From: Bolinopsis microptera
Lineage: Eukaryota > Ctenophora > Tentaculata > Lobata > Bolinopsidae
Assembly: GCF_026151205.1 (NCBI RefSeq)
Contig: NC_087075.1
Coordinates: 1,853,911-1,917,910, forward strand
Direction of reading: 5' to 3'
DNA: 64,000 bases
The notes beneath the pieces are model-generated. The model searched no databases, was not told where the DNA came from, and saw nothing but the letters and a program-made list of their open reading frames with translations. Position numbers and translations under genes: made by a program. Below are positions 25,401-35,600 of this stretch, in pieces (position 1 is the stretch's first letter; the number at the start of each line of letters is the position of its first letter).

Positions 25401-28400
25401 CAGTACAGTATACTGGTACTGGTTATACAGTACAGTATACTGGTACTGGTACAGTATACTGGTACTGGTACAGTATACTGGTACTGGTTATACAGTACAG
25501 TATACTGGTATTGGTACAGTATACTGGTACTGGTTATACAGTACAGTATACTGGTACTGGTACAGTATACTGGTACTGGTACAGTATACTGGTACTGGTT
25601 ATACAGTACAGTATACTGGTACTGGTACAGTATACTGGTACTGTTACAGTATACTGGTACTGGTTAGGTTTTGTTGGAGAACATTTTTCTAGTTCTAAAT
25701 AGTTCCACACATTTATAGCTCAACAAATATCAACAAATATTACCAAATTTCTAAATCCCTCGGTTCCGTGTTTCTTTACTTACTAACTGTGTTGTTTCAG
25801 GAGTATCCTGCATCGATCTGACGATAGTGGGACCCTACTACACGTATCACACAGAGTACGATAACTATCACTACCTCAGCAACTATGCTGATCCTGGAAT
25901 GAAGGGAACTAAGTGAGTTGCATTGCCCCCCCCCTCCATTTTATCTTCTATCCCCCCCCCCATTTTATCTTCTATCCCCCCCATTTTATCCTCCCCCCCC
26001 CCCATTTTATCTTCTCTCCCGCACCCCCCTCCCCCCATTTTATCTTCTCCCCCCCCCCCCCATTTTATCTTCTCTCCCGCATCCCCCCCCCCATTTTATC
26101 TTCTCCCCCCCCCCCATTTTATGTTCTCCCCCCCCCCCATTTTATGTTCTCTCCCGCACCCCCCCCCCCCCATTTTATCTTCTCTCCCGCCCCCCCCCCC
26201 TATTTTATCTTCTCTTCCCGCCCCCCCCCCATTTTATCTTCTCTCTCACCCCCCCCCCCATTTAATCTTCTCCCCCCCCATTTTATCTTCTCTCCCCCCC
26301 CCCCCAATTTATCTTCTCCCCCCCCCCCCCCATTTTATCTTCTCTCCCCCCCCCATTTTATCTTCTCTCCCACCCCCCCCCCCCCCCCATTTTATCTTCT
26401 CTCCCCCCCCCCCATTTTATTTTCGATTTTGACCGGGATTAAGCGTGATTCCGGTCGAGCCTTCATCATGACCACGTTACAGAGCAGTAGCTGAAGTAGC
26501 AGCAGTGATCCTGCTTGAACTTGCTTCTGAGAAGCTTGTTCCTCTGGATGCTTCATCTTACAGTAACTACGTGAATAATAAGATCAGCTCCAGTACTTTG
26601 GAGGAGGACCTGGCTGCCAATGATATTGATTATGGTACATAAAATTTGGATTCCACGCACTAGATGAAGTTTTGCATGAATCATTTATTATATCGTGAAT
26701 AATAATTAATAAATGGCTCGATCAGTTAATGTATGCGACTAAAAGCCCACATAATAATTTATCAAATTCAGGTATTCTTAAAAAATCTCTTGCAAAGTTT
26801 GTTGAAAATGCTCGAGAATACGAAGACTCCAGGTCAAAGTTGCTTGAAGACAAATCCAGGTTATTTATTTAAATCTCTTGATCGTGCAATAATCATGCAA
26901 AAGTTTAAATAACCGGTTGTTAAATACCACGGCTATTAATATCGCCGGAAAGATTATTTAACTAATGTTATAACGTACTGGCATCATTTCTCCGGAAATA
27001 TACTGAAATCATGGCACGGCAAATTAGAGTTTTTAACTAATTACAACACTACAAATCTATTACATTTATTGTAATTGAGGACGATACAGAAGGAATGTAT
27101 TTAATGTAGTTATTGAGGAGTCCTAACTCTCCTCACGTCCTTAAATGGAGTTTTCATTTTACCATATATGTATTTATCACGGCTATTAATATCGCCGGAA
27201 AGATCATTTAACTGATGTTATAACTAGATATACTGAAATCATTATATAGAGGTTCCTCATCACAGAAAGCAGATGGATATGCGACGATTCAACGATCAGA
27301 TGTTGCAGATGGAACGTAGCTTCATCTACCCGCCTGGACTCCCTAATCGCCCTCAAAACAGGTTATTAATTGATTAATCAATTAATTAATGATCAGTTAA
27401 TTAACGATTCGATTGAAGAGGGTCCATAGATATTGCCAACTGTTTACCTATCAAGACTCTCATTTATTGATCAGTTTTAAGATGATGTATTATTTGAAGG
27501 TCACGACTCACTCAACATGAATAAACTGAGAAAAATCGCGTTTTAAACCTTTTTCTCGGTGCAAAAGTGGGCACAAAACCACTGCACAACTATTCAGGCA
27601 CATTATGATTACACAACTATTCAGGCACATTCTGATTACACAACTATTCAGGCACATTCTGATTACAAAACTATTCAGGCACATTCTGATTACACAACTA
27701 TTCAGGCACATTCTGATTACACAACTTTTCAGGCACATTCTGATTACACAATTATTCAGGCACATTCTGATTACACAACTATTCAGGCACATTCTGATTA
27801 CAAAACTATTCAGGCACATTCTGATTACACAACTATTCAGGCACATTCTGATTACACAACTTTTCAGGCACATTCTGATTACACAACTATTCAGGCACAT
27901 TCTGATTACACAACTATTCAGGCACATTCTGATTACACATTACACAACTATTCAGGCACATTCTGATTGCACAACTATTCAGGCACATTCTGATTGCACC
28001 AAGTATACTGAACTCCTACAGTGGATCAGTATTCCCAGGCCTGTTTGACTCCCTCACGTTAGCTAAAGAAATAGACACTGATGAGAACTGGAATCAGGTA
28101 ATAATTGTGGCTATATTAATGATTGCAAGTAATCCTGTCAATATCTAATCTCCAACATGATTTGGAGAGAAAACAGCACTGCCAGCGACAGCACTGCCAG
28201 CGACAGCACTGCCAGCGACAGCACTGCCAGCAACAGCACTGCCAGCTACAGCACTGCCAGCGACAGCACTGCCAGCGACAGCACTGCCAGCGACAGCACT
28301 GCCAGCTACAGCACTGCCAGCAACAGCACTGCCAGCAACAGCACTGCCAGCGACAGCACTGCCAGCGACAGCACTGCCAGCTACAGCACTGCCAGCAACA

Positions 28401-28651
28401 GCACTGCCAGCAACAGATTTCAAATTATTGTAATCGCATCACTGCCGTAGAATGTGACCATAATGGCTCAATTTTCTTTACGATATGAGGCAATTTTAAT
28501 CACACTTCTTTTAGGTAAAGAAACAGTTGACTATTGCAATATGAGGAAATTTTAATCACACTTCTTTTAGGTAAAGAAACAGTTGACTATTGCAGCGTGG
28601 GTAACGAAGGCAGCCGCTCGTTCCCTATCCTCTGAAGTGTTCCCCAACTAA
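13407..28651 (+). CDS. FOLH1-like: Glutamate carboxypeptidase II-like M28B metallopeptidase
   Basis: Nineteen exons join in phase to 719 aa (human GCPII has 750): 13407-13458, 20359-20464, 20606-20770, 20964-21081, 21218-21343, 21555-21735, 22197-22304, 22545-22654, 22774-22918, 23099-23190, 23803-23942, 24080-24163, 24335-24423, 25801-25912, 26483-26634, 26772-26859, 27266-27361, 27983-28097, 28571-28651. Residues 5-18 are hydrophobic (signal peptide or anchor). A PA-domain insert ([14 protein letters not shown]) is followed by the M28 core with the zinc set H354, D364, E402, D430 and H522 and catalytic E401. The dimerisation helices end in [10 protein letters not shown]. Residues that bind glutamate in human GCPII look changed: N257 to T, N519 to S, K699 to S, and the arginine patch is missing. 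It is therefore probably an active ectopeptidase with a different preference. Several introns carry tandem arrays that overlap splice sites. Confidence 0.93.
13505..20262 (+). repeat. 6.75-kb satellite of 11/12-bp units in intron 1
   Basis: Hundreds of units of GCCGGTTATTA alternate irregularly with a 12-bp variant GCCAGGTTATTA and with variants such as GCCGGTTTATTA and TCAGCCGATTA. Blocks of several hundred bases recur, for example 13730-13990 against 14210-14460, which shows higher-order duplication. The array fills almost the whole first intron of the peptidase gene, beginning 46 bp after the donor and ending about 95 bp before the next acceptor. Confidence 0.95.
20494..20565 (+). repeat. 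Three copies of a 25-bp repeat in intron 2
   Basis: The unit CAAGCATGTCATTACATACATT (trimmed here to its core, CATGTCATTACATACATT) occurs three times in a row shortly after the exon 2 donor. It does not include the splice site. Confidence 0.85.
23154..23602 (+). repeat. ~132-bp repeat: exon 10 end plus donor, four copies
   Basis: The last 37 bp of exon 10 (from AAGGAGAACC to GGGGAGCTGAG) with its donor GTATTATTG recur at 23154, 23286, 23421 and about 23553. C tracts and ATTTTATCTTCTC blocks separate them. Exon ends would fall at 23190, 23322, 23457 and 23588. The first three share one reading frame with no stop between them. The fourth copy leads into the distinct downstream intron sequence. 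Confidence 0.88.
24540..25664 (+). repeat. 19-bp minisatellite in intron 13
   Basis: The unit AGTATACTGGTACTGGTAC repeats about 55 times, mixed with a longer variant that inserts a TTATACAGTACAG segment. All three forward frames are open for over 1 kb only because the period is 19 bp and the unit has no stop, so the Tyr/Trp/Val-rich translation is not a protein. AGTATACT and related cores are self-complementary. Confidence 0.93.
25924..26422 (+). repeat. C-tract/ATTTTATCTTCTC tandem repeat in intron 14
   Basis: About 20 irregular units of poly-C followed by ATTTTATCTTCTC, starting a few bases after the exon 14 donor. The same motif separates the exon 10 duplicates at 23200-23550, so two introns of one gene share the repeat. 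It is pyrimidine-rich, and this could affect acceptor choice or slow transcription. Confidence 0.88.
27578..28003 (+). repeat. 27-bp minisatellite with 15 copies of the exon 18 acceptor
   Basis: The unit is GCACATTCTGATTACACAA plus CTATTCAG. Each unit ends in a 3' splice site, TATTCAG, followed by GCACATT, the true start of exon 18. The acceptor used by the conserved protein is the last one (exon from 27983), which restores the family-wide RHxxxAPS segment. Because the unit is 27 bp, upstream acceptors would add 9 codons each; a 7-bp insertion near 27938 breaks the frame for all but the last two. Confidence 0.9.
28170..28412 (+). repeat. 15-bp minisatellite in intron 18
   Basis: Sixteen or so copies of CAGCACTGCCAGCGA, with A/T/G variation at the end of the unit. 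The unit contains no stop, so both strands show open frames (a Ser/Thr/Ala-rich and an Ala/Gly/Ser-rich one). It lies inside an intron and is not coding by the gene model. Confidence 0.9.
28483..28594 (+). repeat. 56-bp duplication of the exon 19 acceptor
   Basis: Two adjacent 56-bp copies (28483-28538 and 28539-28594) each contain CTTCTTTTAG followed by GTAAAGAAACAG, the intron end and the exon 19 start. The second gives the conserved C-terminus. The first would end after VKKQLTIAI at an in-frame TGA. Confidence 0.9.
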
Positions 28652-29527
28652 AGAACCCCTTTTACACATCTCATCCTATAGATATTTTTTAAATATTACC
28701 CTTGCGAAGCATATCTTCGCAGAAGTTGTAAAACTGATGCTTGACTAACATTCGATACCTCGCATTTAAATTTAAGTCATGCCTAGCATTAAATTACACA
28801 AGTTTAGAAACTCGTTGTGGATCACACTATCACATGGAATAATTCAGTTTAAAGAACATTTCTTATAACTTTTTTTATAATAAAGAAAGCTATATTTTCG
28901 TACGTATGTATTATTATTTTATTAACTATGAACTCATCTTTTATAATTTTATGCATTATAGCTGTATTTAAATGAAATAATCTAATTTCGGTAGTGGTTA
29001 GACAATCACGGAGAAAAACTTTTGTCTCAATTATCTTCCTTGAAAATTACTTCGAACTAGTAATCAGAAATTACCTCGACCCATTCAGAACTTATTGATC
29101 ATTACTTCAATGTTTTTTCTGCCTGAGCACAATTATAATTCAAATGAAACAACATAGATATGGCTATCACTGCTGAGCAAAAGACTGAGATAGCATATTT
29201 TAGTATAACAACACCCCATAGCTGTTTAAGTTTCTGCTTGATATTGTTTTAAAATTAAAACAGTGCGTTGAGTTCAGCTTGTTGTAGAGCTGAGTTTACT
29301 GAAATTTGTGCACTACAGGAAAGTTCGATTATCAGATTTGCTGCGAGAAATGCGAAGAATTTAAACACTATTTTAAAGGCATAAGTAAAACAATCGCCTT
29401 TCGTGGGCTCGTTGCATGCGAGGCGATTATGGTTTAACTATTTAGTGCTGCATTTTTAGAATATCATTCGCAGTTTTTAGTTTACCGTGTTAGTTCAAAT
29501 ACTCCCTTGCTCAAGTGTAAACCAAAC
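28652..29527. other. Peptidase 3' UTR and spacer before the next gene
   Basis: AATAAA at 28879-28884, about 230 nt after the stop, is the likely polyadenylation signal of the peptidase gene. The rest is AT-rich and holds the promoter of the small plus-strand gene; no TATA box is obvious. Confidence 0.45.
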
Positions 29528-30829
29528 ATGTCGGTTCTCGTTAACGAACCATCGGGTAAGAACCACTAATGAAGATTATATACTATATAGTATATAACTA
29601 TTCATTGAACAGTTCACCACAAGCGGCCTCACCAATCGCGTCGAGGACGCGAAATTCCCAGATTAAATTGAAAGTCGGATTCAAATTGAAGAGCAGTGAT
29701 CAATAGATGCATGTCTAGGAAGATGTAGTTACATAAATCATAATGGCAATTGGCAGACCGTTTTACAAAAACCGAGGGTTCAATAACAAATATGAATTGA
29801 ATAAGTAAAGTTAATTCTAGATTACTTGTCAAACCACTTTTACTCGATGAATGTTAATTCACTTCCAAGCTAGCGAGATTCTCGAGCCAAAACCACTATG
29901 CTGCATATGAACCTGATAGTGATAATACTATCAATACAGCGATCTTGTCAACATTAATAATAATATTACCTTTGCATATCTTGCTTGACTTAATTACCGT
30001 TAAAAAGGGCTTCATTTCTCTGCAGGAAAAGTTTCTCCCCCAATGACGGCCCTCCCTGGCCCTCACTACAGAAATAATCCTCACCCAAAAGCTGACTTCT
30101 TGCTGTGGAGACACCCAAGAAAACAGTGGCCAATGAAGGAGGCTGAGAAAAGTATTAATACTTATTAAATTGTAGTAGCTTTTTGTAGATATGCTTTATG
30201 CTGAAGGTCTTGTCAATAAAATTATTTCATAATAATAATAATATATTCCCTGATCGTTTCACAAAATAACAATGACTGCTCAAAGTTGTGACTGAAATGT
30301 ACATATTATCATGAATCTTTATACAGAACCTGCGGAGCCAGCTAAAGATGGAGCCCTGGCCAAACTCAAGTAAGTTTTAGGAATTATGCAGTAGTATTCC
30401 TGTGGAGTTTGGCTGTATGTGAACATGGTGTTAACATGTTAACTGTATGTTAACTGTATGTTAACATGTTAACTGTATGTTTACATGGTGTTAACATGTT
30501 AACTGTATGTTAACTGTATGTTAACATGTTAACTGTATGTTAACATGGTGTTAACATGGTGTTAACATGGTAACTGTATGTTAACATGGTGGGGGTTTGA
30601 CTGTTTACTATTAACTCTTTGTGAGGGCGTATACACTGTGTCGACCGTAAATCACAGAGTGTCTAATATAAACCTAATCTTCAGAGCGGCAGAAAGGGTA
30701 GAACTGGCTAAAGCTCTTAAAGAGGCTAAAAGCAGCGGGGTGTTCCACCAAGGTGCCATATTCTGCCAACCTAAAGCAGATAAAGGTCGCCACTGGTCAA
30801 TCCACCCAGAATGGCCACTTGTTGATTGA
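29528..30829 (+). CDS. Four-exon 113-aa protein, unknown function
   Basis: Exons 29528-29555, 30026-30151, 30327-30369 and 30685-30829 join in phases 1, 1 and 2 with good GT-AG borders, starting at ACCAAACATG. The product begins MSVLVNEPSGK and continues with a Pro/His/Trp-rich block (ALPGPHYRNNPHPKADFL, then WRHPRKQWP). A charged, Ala/Lys/Glu-rich helical stretch of about 40 residues follows, and the C-terminus is RHWSIHPEWPLVD. It has no signal peptide or membrane span. I do not recognise the family. The compact Trp/Pro/His ends around a helix recall small structural proteins of cilia or mitochondria, but that is only an impression. The consistent phases and the continuous frame make a real gene likely. 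It lies 0.9 kb downstream of the peptidase in the same direction. Confidence 0.72.
30428..30592 (+). repeat. Short repeat array in intron 3 of the 113-aa gene
   Basis: Repeats of TGTTAACTGTATGTTAACA and ATGGTGTTAAC form an irregular array within the intron. GTTAAC is itself a palindrome. It does not include a splice site. Confidence 0.85.
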
Positions 30830-31574
30830 TTTTCTAATTTTTTGCAATTTTAGTTTGTTTAAAAACGGCCGATAAAAAATGTAAATTCATTCCTTAAACA
30901 AATTTATTTAAAAACTTTATTAGGCGATTAAATTTACTTTGTCAGACAAAGTCGAATAGCTTTTAATTATAGGCTTAATAATGGCCATTTTGATGTTTTG
31001 TATTGGTCTGATTCAGTGATAAATTATTTATGCAATATTATGAGATTTATGAAATTAATTTAAGGCTATTTCTATGATTATCGAATTATCGAATTGTCGA
31101 ATAACGGTAATTTTGTTTATTCGAATCAAAAGAAAACAGAAGGTTTAGAATCTGGCTAACTATAATTGATCATACATCATTGTAACAAACGTTAAAGTCA
31201 GCATACAAAAATAATGAAAACTGTCGTGCACATATCATGTAATCAGTCGAGGAGGCGCCCCAAAATAAGACGCTGCGTGATTAAGTTTTAAGTTTATGGA
31301 AAGAGGATTATGTCTTGATTATCTGATATGTGACCGATTCCTAGGGGTATTGGGCAGCCGGAAGTGATCTGATATGAGGGACAACGGCAAATATTCTTCC
31401 CTCCGGCCCTAATACCTCAAAAATCAAATATGATAATCACAAAAAAATAATTTATACAAACAGTTTTAAACAACCATAAAATATGATCAATTAAAATTAA
31501 AAAATCAAAAAATGTTTAATCAAAAATAATAAGCGATAAAACTTAATAGAACTGTTTGTAACAGATATCAAGAT
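30830..31574. other. Convergent intergenic region
   Basis: This lies between the 3' ends of the 113-aa gene (plus) and the ABC transporter gene (minus). It is strongly AT-rich, and I see no gene or repeat in it. Confidence 0.45.
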
Positions 31575-32378
31575 CTAAATGGGAACATCGGTAAAAGCAT
31601 CTGAATCTACGTAACTTGCTTGATTACTATCTGATTTGTTATTAAAACTAGAATTTGCTTGTTCCACCAGTACATCAAACATACCAGTCTCCTTAACTAG
31701 GTCATAGAAAATGCTGTCAGAGTTTTTAAGCAGGACCGCAGGATGATCAAACTCAACTAGTAACCCAGAGTCCATGACCATCACTCGGTCGCTGTCGATG
31801 ATAGTGTTAATTCTGTGGGCGATGGTAAGCACAGTGCAGTCCGAGAACTTGTCCCGGAGTGTTGATTGGATCAGTTGATCTGGTTTCTGCAAATTAATGT
31901 GCATATCAGAAGTTTTAGGGGAAATTCAGTTTAAATATAAAAGCCAATTTCTGTTTACAAGATAGTCAAATAAAATTTATCAAATATTTTTACAACCAAT
32001 TGGAGAATTGTGCAATCACTTTCACTTTCACTTCCATTTTCACCCTATTCTAACGACACAATTAGTATAACACAGCTGGACCTCTTACCTCATCAACATT
32101 TGCAGTAGCTTCATCAATAACCAGGATCTTTTTATCCCTCAGGAGTGCCCTAGCAAGACACAACAGTTGTCTCTGACCAGCAGACAAGTTCCCACCTCCC
32201 TCCTGGACCATCATCTCCAGACCCCCGGTCTGTGCTGCAACGTACACCTTCAGCTCCACCTTCTCCAGTACATCCCACAACTGTTCCGAGGTGAACTCAG
32301 AGAACGGGTCCAGGTTTATCCGCAGAGTCTCCGAGAAGAGCAGACTCTCCTGTGGGATTATATACACACCAGCCCCCT
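31575..32378 (-). CDS. ABCC4-like: ABCC4-like ABC transporter, last two exons (partial)
   Basis: Exons 32378 (tentative) to 32089 and 31886 to 31575 join in phase 0 with GT-AG borders. They encode the C-terminal half of the second nucleotide-binding domain: Q-loop YIIPQES, then [13 protein letters not shown], signature LSAGQRQ, Walker [15 protein letters not shown]-loop TVLTIAHR, and the [11 protein letters not shown] tail typical of the MRP/ABCC group, especially ABCC4. The C-terminus has about 60 further residues ending FTDVPI. Expected role: ATP-driven export of organic anions or cyclic nucleotides at the plasma membrane. Walker A and all membrane spans lie upstream and are not found in this window; a 5.6-kb satellite follows at once. 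The 5' border of the first exon is uncertain, and an intact gene would need the missing exons beyond the satellite. Confidence 0.85.
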
Positions 32379-32639
32379 CTAGAGTCACAGTCGCCTTTTT
32401 ACTCTCCCCAAACAGGAACACGTCCTCCTCCCTGGCCCTCTCTGTCTCCAACACCTCCTGCGCCCTCTGTTCTGCGCAGGTAAGGACCCCACACACGTCC
32501 CACCTCTTACTGGAAGTAGTGTAACACCAGGCAGCTGGTTCATTATCAGGGTTCCTGCAGTAGTTCTCCTCTAGACTGGGGTATTTTTCGGGAGTCCTAG
32601 TGTGTTTGTGTGGTGTATGGGCTGCCCAGGCTTGATATG

Positions 32640-35600
32640 TCAGTCCCCCTCGTGTAGTGCTCTTCGTTCCTCGGTAGTCCCCCTCGTGTAGTGCTCTTCG
32701 TTCCTCGGTAGTCCGTCTGCTCTTGACATGTCAGTCCGCCTCGTGTAGTGCTCTTCGTTCCTCGGTAGTCCGTCTGCTCTTGACATGTCAGTCCCCCTCG
32801 TGTAGTGCTCTTCCTTCCTCGGTAGTCCGTCTGCTCTTGACATGTCAGTCCCCCTCGTGTAGTGCTCTTCCTTCCTCGGTAGTCCGCCTCGTGTAGTGCT
32901 CTTCGTTCCTCGGTAGTCCGTCTGCTCTTGACATGTCAGTCCCCCTCGTGTAGTGCTCTTCGTTCCTCGGTAGTCCGTCTGCTCTTGACATGTCAGTCCG
33001 CCTCGTGTAGTGCTCTTCGTTCCTCGGTAGTCCGTCTGCTCTTGACATGTCAGTCCGCCTCGTGTAGTGCTCTTCCTTCCTCGGTAGTCCGTCTGCTCTT
33101 GACATGTCAGTCCCCCTCGTGTAGTGCTCTTCCTTCCTCGGTAGTCCGTCTGCTCTTGACATGTCAGTCCGCCTCGTGTAGTGCTCTTCCTTCCTCGGTA
33201 GTCCGTCTGCTCTTGACATGTCAGTCCCCCTCGTGTAGTGCTCTTCCTTCCTCGGTAGTCCGTCTGCTCTTGACATGTCAGTCCCCCTCGTGTAGTGCTC
33301 TTCCTTCCTCGGTAGTCCGCCTCGTGTAGTGCTCTTCGTTCCTCGGTAGTCCGTCTGCTCTTGACATGTCAGTCCCCCTCGTGTAGTGCTCTTCGTTCCT
33401 CGGTAGTCCGTCTGCTCTTGACATGTCAGTCCCCCTCGTGTAGTGCTCTTCCTTCCTCGGTAGTCCGCCTCGTGTGGTGCTCTTCGTTCCTCGGTAGTCC
33501 GTCTGCTCTTGACATGTCAGTCTGCCTCGTGTAGTGCTCTTCGTTCCTCGGTAGTCCGTCTGCTCTTGACATGTCAGTCCGCCTCGTGTAGTGCTCTTCG
33601 TTCCTCGGTAGTCCGTCTGCTCTTGACATGTCAGTCCGCCTCGTGTAGTGCTCTTCGTTCCTCGGTAGTCCGTCTGCTCTTGACATGTCAGTCCGCCTCG
33701 TGTAGTGCTCTTCGTTCCTCGGTAGTCCGTCTGCTCTTGACATGTCAGTCCGCCTCGTGTAATGCTCTTCGTTCCTCGGTAGTCCGTCTGCTCTTGACAT
33801 GTCAGTCCGCCTCGTGTAGTGCTCTTCGTTCCTCGGTAGTCCGTCTGCTCTTGACATGTCAGTCCGCCTCGTGTAGTGCTCTTCGTTCCTCGGTAGTCCG
33901 TCTGCTCTTGACATGTCAGTCCGCCTCGTGTAGTGCTCTTCGTTCCTCGGTAGTCCGTCTGCTCTTGACATGTCAGTCCGCCTCGTGTAGTGCTCTTCGT
34001 TCCTCGGTAGTCCGTCTGCTCTTGACATGTCAGTCCGCCTCGTGTAGTGCTCTTCGTTCCTCGGTAGTCCGTCTGTCTTGACATGTCAGTCCGCCTCGTG
34101 TAGTGCTCTTCGTTCCTCGGTAGTCCGCCTCGTGTAGTGCTCTTCGTTCCTCGGTAGTCCGTCTGCTCTTGACATGTCAGTCCGCCTCGTGTAGTGCTCT
34201 TCGTTCCTCGGTAGTCCGTCTGCTCTTGACATGTCAGTCCGCCTCGTGTAGTGCTCTTCGTTCCTCGGTAGTCCGTCTGCTCTTGACATGTCAGTCCGCC
34301 TCGTGTAGTGCTCTTCGTTCCTCGGTAGTCCGTCTGCTCTTGACATGTCAGTCCGCCTCGTGTAGTGCTCTTCGTTCCTCGGTAGTCCGTCTGCTCTTGA
34401 CATGTCAGTCCGCCTCGTGTAGTGCTCTTCGTTCCTCGGTAGTCCGTCTGCTCTTGACATGTCAGTCCGCCTCGTGTAGTGCTCTTCGTTCCTCGGTAGT
34501 CCGTCTGCTCTTGACATGTCAGTCCGCCTCGTGTAGTGCTCTTCGTTCCTCGGTAGTCCGTCTGCTCTTGACATGTCAGTCCGCCTCGTGTAGTGCTCTT
34601 CGTTCCTCGGTAGTCCGTCTGCTCTTGACATGTCAGTCCGCCTCGTGTAGTGCTCTTCGTTCCTCGGTAGTCCGTCTGCTCTTGACATGTCAGTCCGCCT
34701 CGTGTAGTGCTCTTCGTTCCTCGGTAGTCCGTCTGCTCTTGACATGTCAGTCCGCCTCGTGTAGTGCTCTTCGTTCCTCGGTAGTCCGTCTGCTCTTGAC
34801 ATGTCAGTCCGCCTCGTGTAGTGCTCTTCGTTCCTCGGTAGTCCGTCTGCTCTTGACATGTCAGTCCGCCTCGTGTAGTGCTCTTCGTTCCTCGGTAGTC
34901 CGTCTGCTCTTGACATGTCAGTCCGCCTCGTGTAGTGCTCTTCGTTCCTCGGTAGTCCGTCTGCTCTTGACATGTCAGTCCGCCTCGTGTAGTGCTCTTC
35001 GTTCCTCGGTAGTCCGTCTGCTCTTGACATGTCAGTCCGCCTCGTGTAGTGCTCTTCGTTCCTCGGTAGTCCGTCTGCTCTTGACATGTCAGTCCGCCTC
35101 GTGTAGTGCTCTTCGTTCCTCGGTAGTCCGTCTGCTCTTGACATGTCAGTCCGCCTCGTGTAGTGCTCTTCGTTCCTCGGTAGTCCGTCTGCTCTTGACA
35201 TGTCAGTCCGCCTCGTGTAGTGCTCTTCGTTCCTCGGTAGTCCGTCTGCTCTTGACATGTCAGTCCGCCTCGTGTAGTGCTCTTCGTTCCTCGGTAGTCC
35301 GTCTGCTCTTGACATGTCAGTCCGCCTCGTGTAGTGCTCTTCGTTCCTCGGTAGTCCGTCTGCTCTTGACATGTCAGTCCGCCTCGTGTAGTGCTCTTCG
35401 TTCCTCGGTAGTCCGTCTGCTCTTGACATGTCAGTCCGCCTCGTGTAGTGCTCTTCGTTCCTCGGTAGTCCGTCTGCTCTTGACATGTCAGTCCGCCTCG
35501 TGTAGTGCTCTTCGTTCCTCGGTAGTCCGTCTGCTCTTGACATGTCAGTCCGCCTCGTGTAGTGCTCTTCGTTCCTCGGTAGTCCGTCTGCTCTTGACAT

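Noticed and set aside
24527-25702. Three overlapping frames of 335-391 codons (Tyr/Trp/Val/Leu-rich)
   Set aside because: They are translations of a 19-bp minisatellite inside an intron; openness follows from the unit lacking stops.
25913-26494. Pro/Phe/Ser-rich frames in intron 14
   Set aside because: They derive from poly-C and ATTTTATCTTCTC repeats within a well-supported intron.
13505-28003. CRISPR-like arrays
   Set aside because: The repeats have no unique spacers of constant length, and the context is clearly eukaryotic intron.
28123-28488. Gln/His/Cys-, Ser/Thr/Ala- and Ala/Gly/Ser-rich frames
   Set aside because: They are products of a 15-bp repeat in intron 18.
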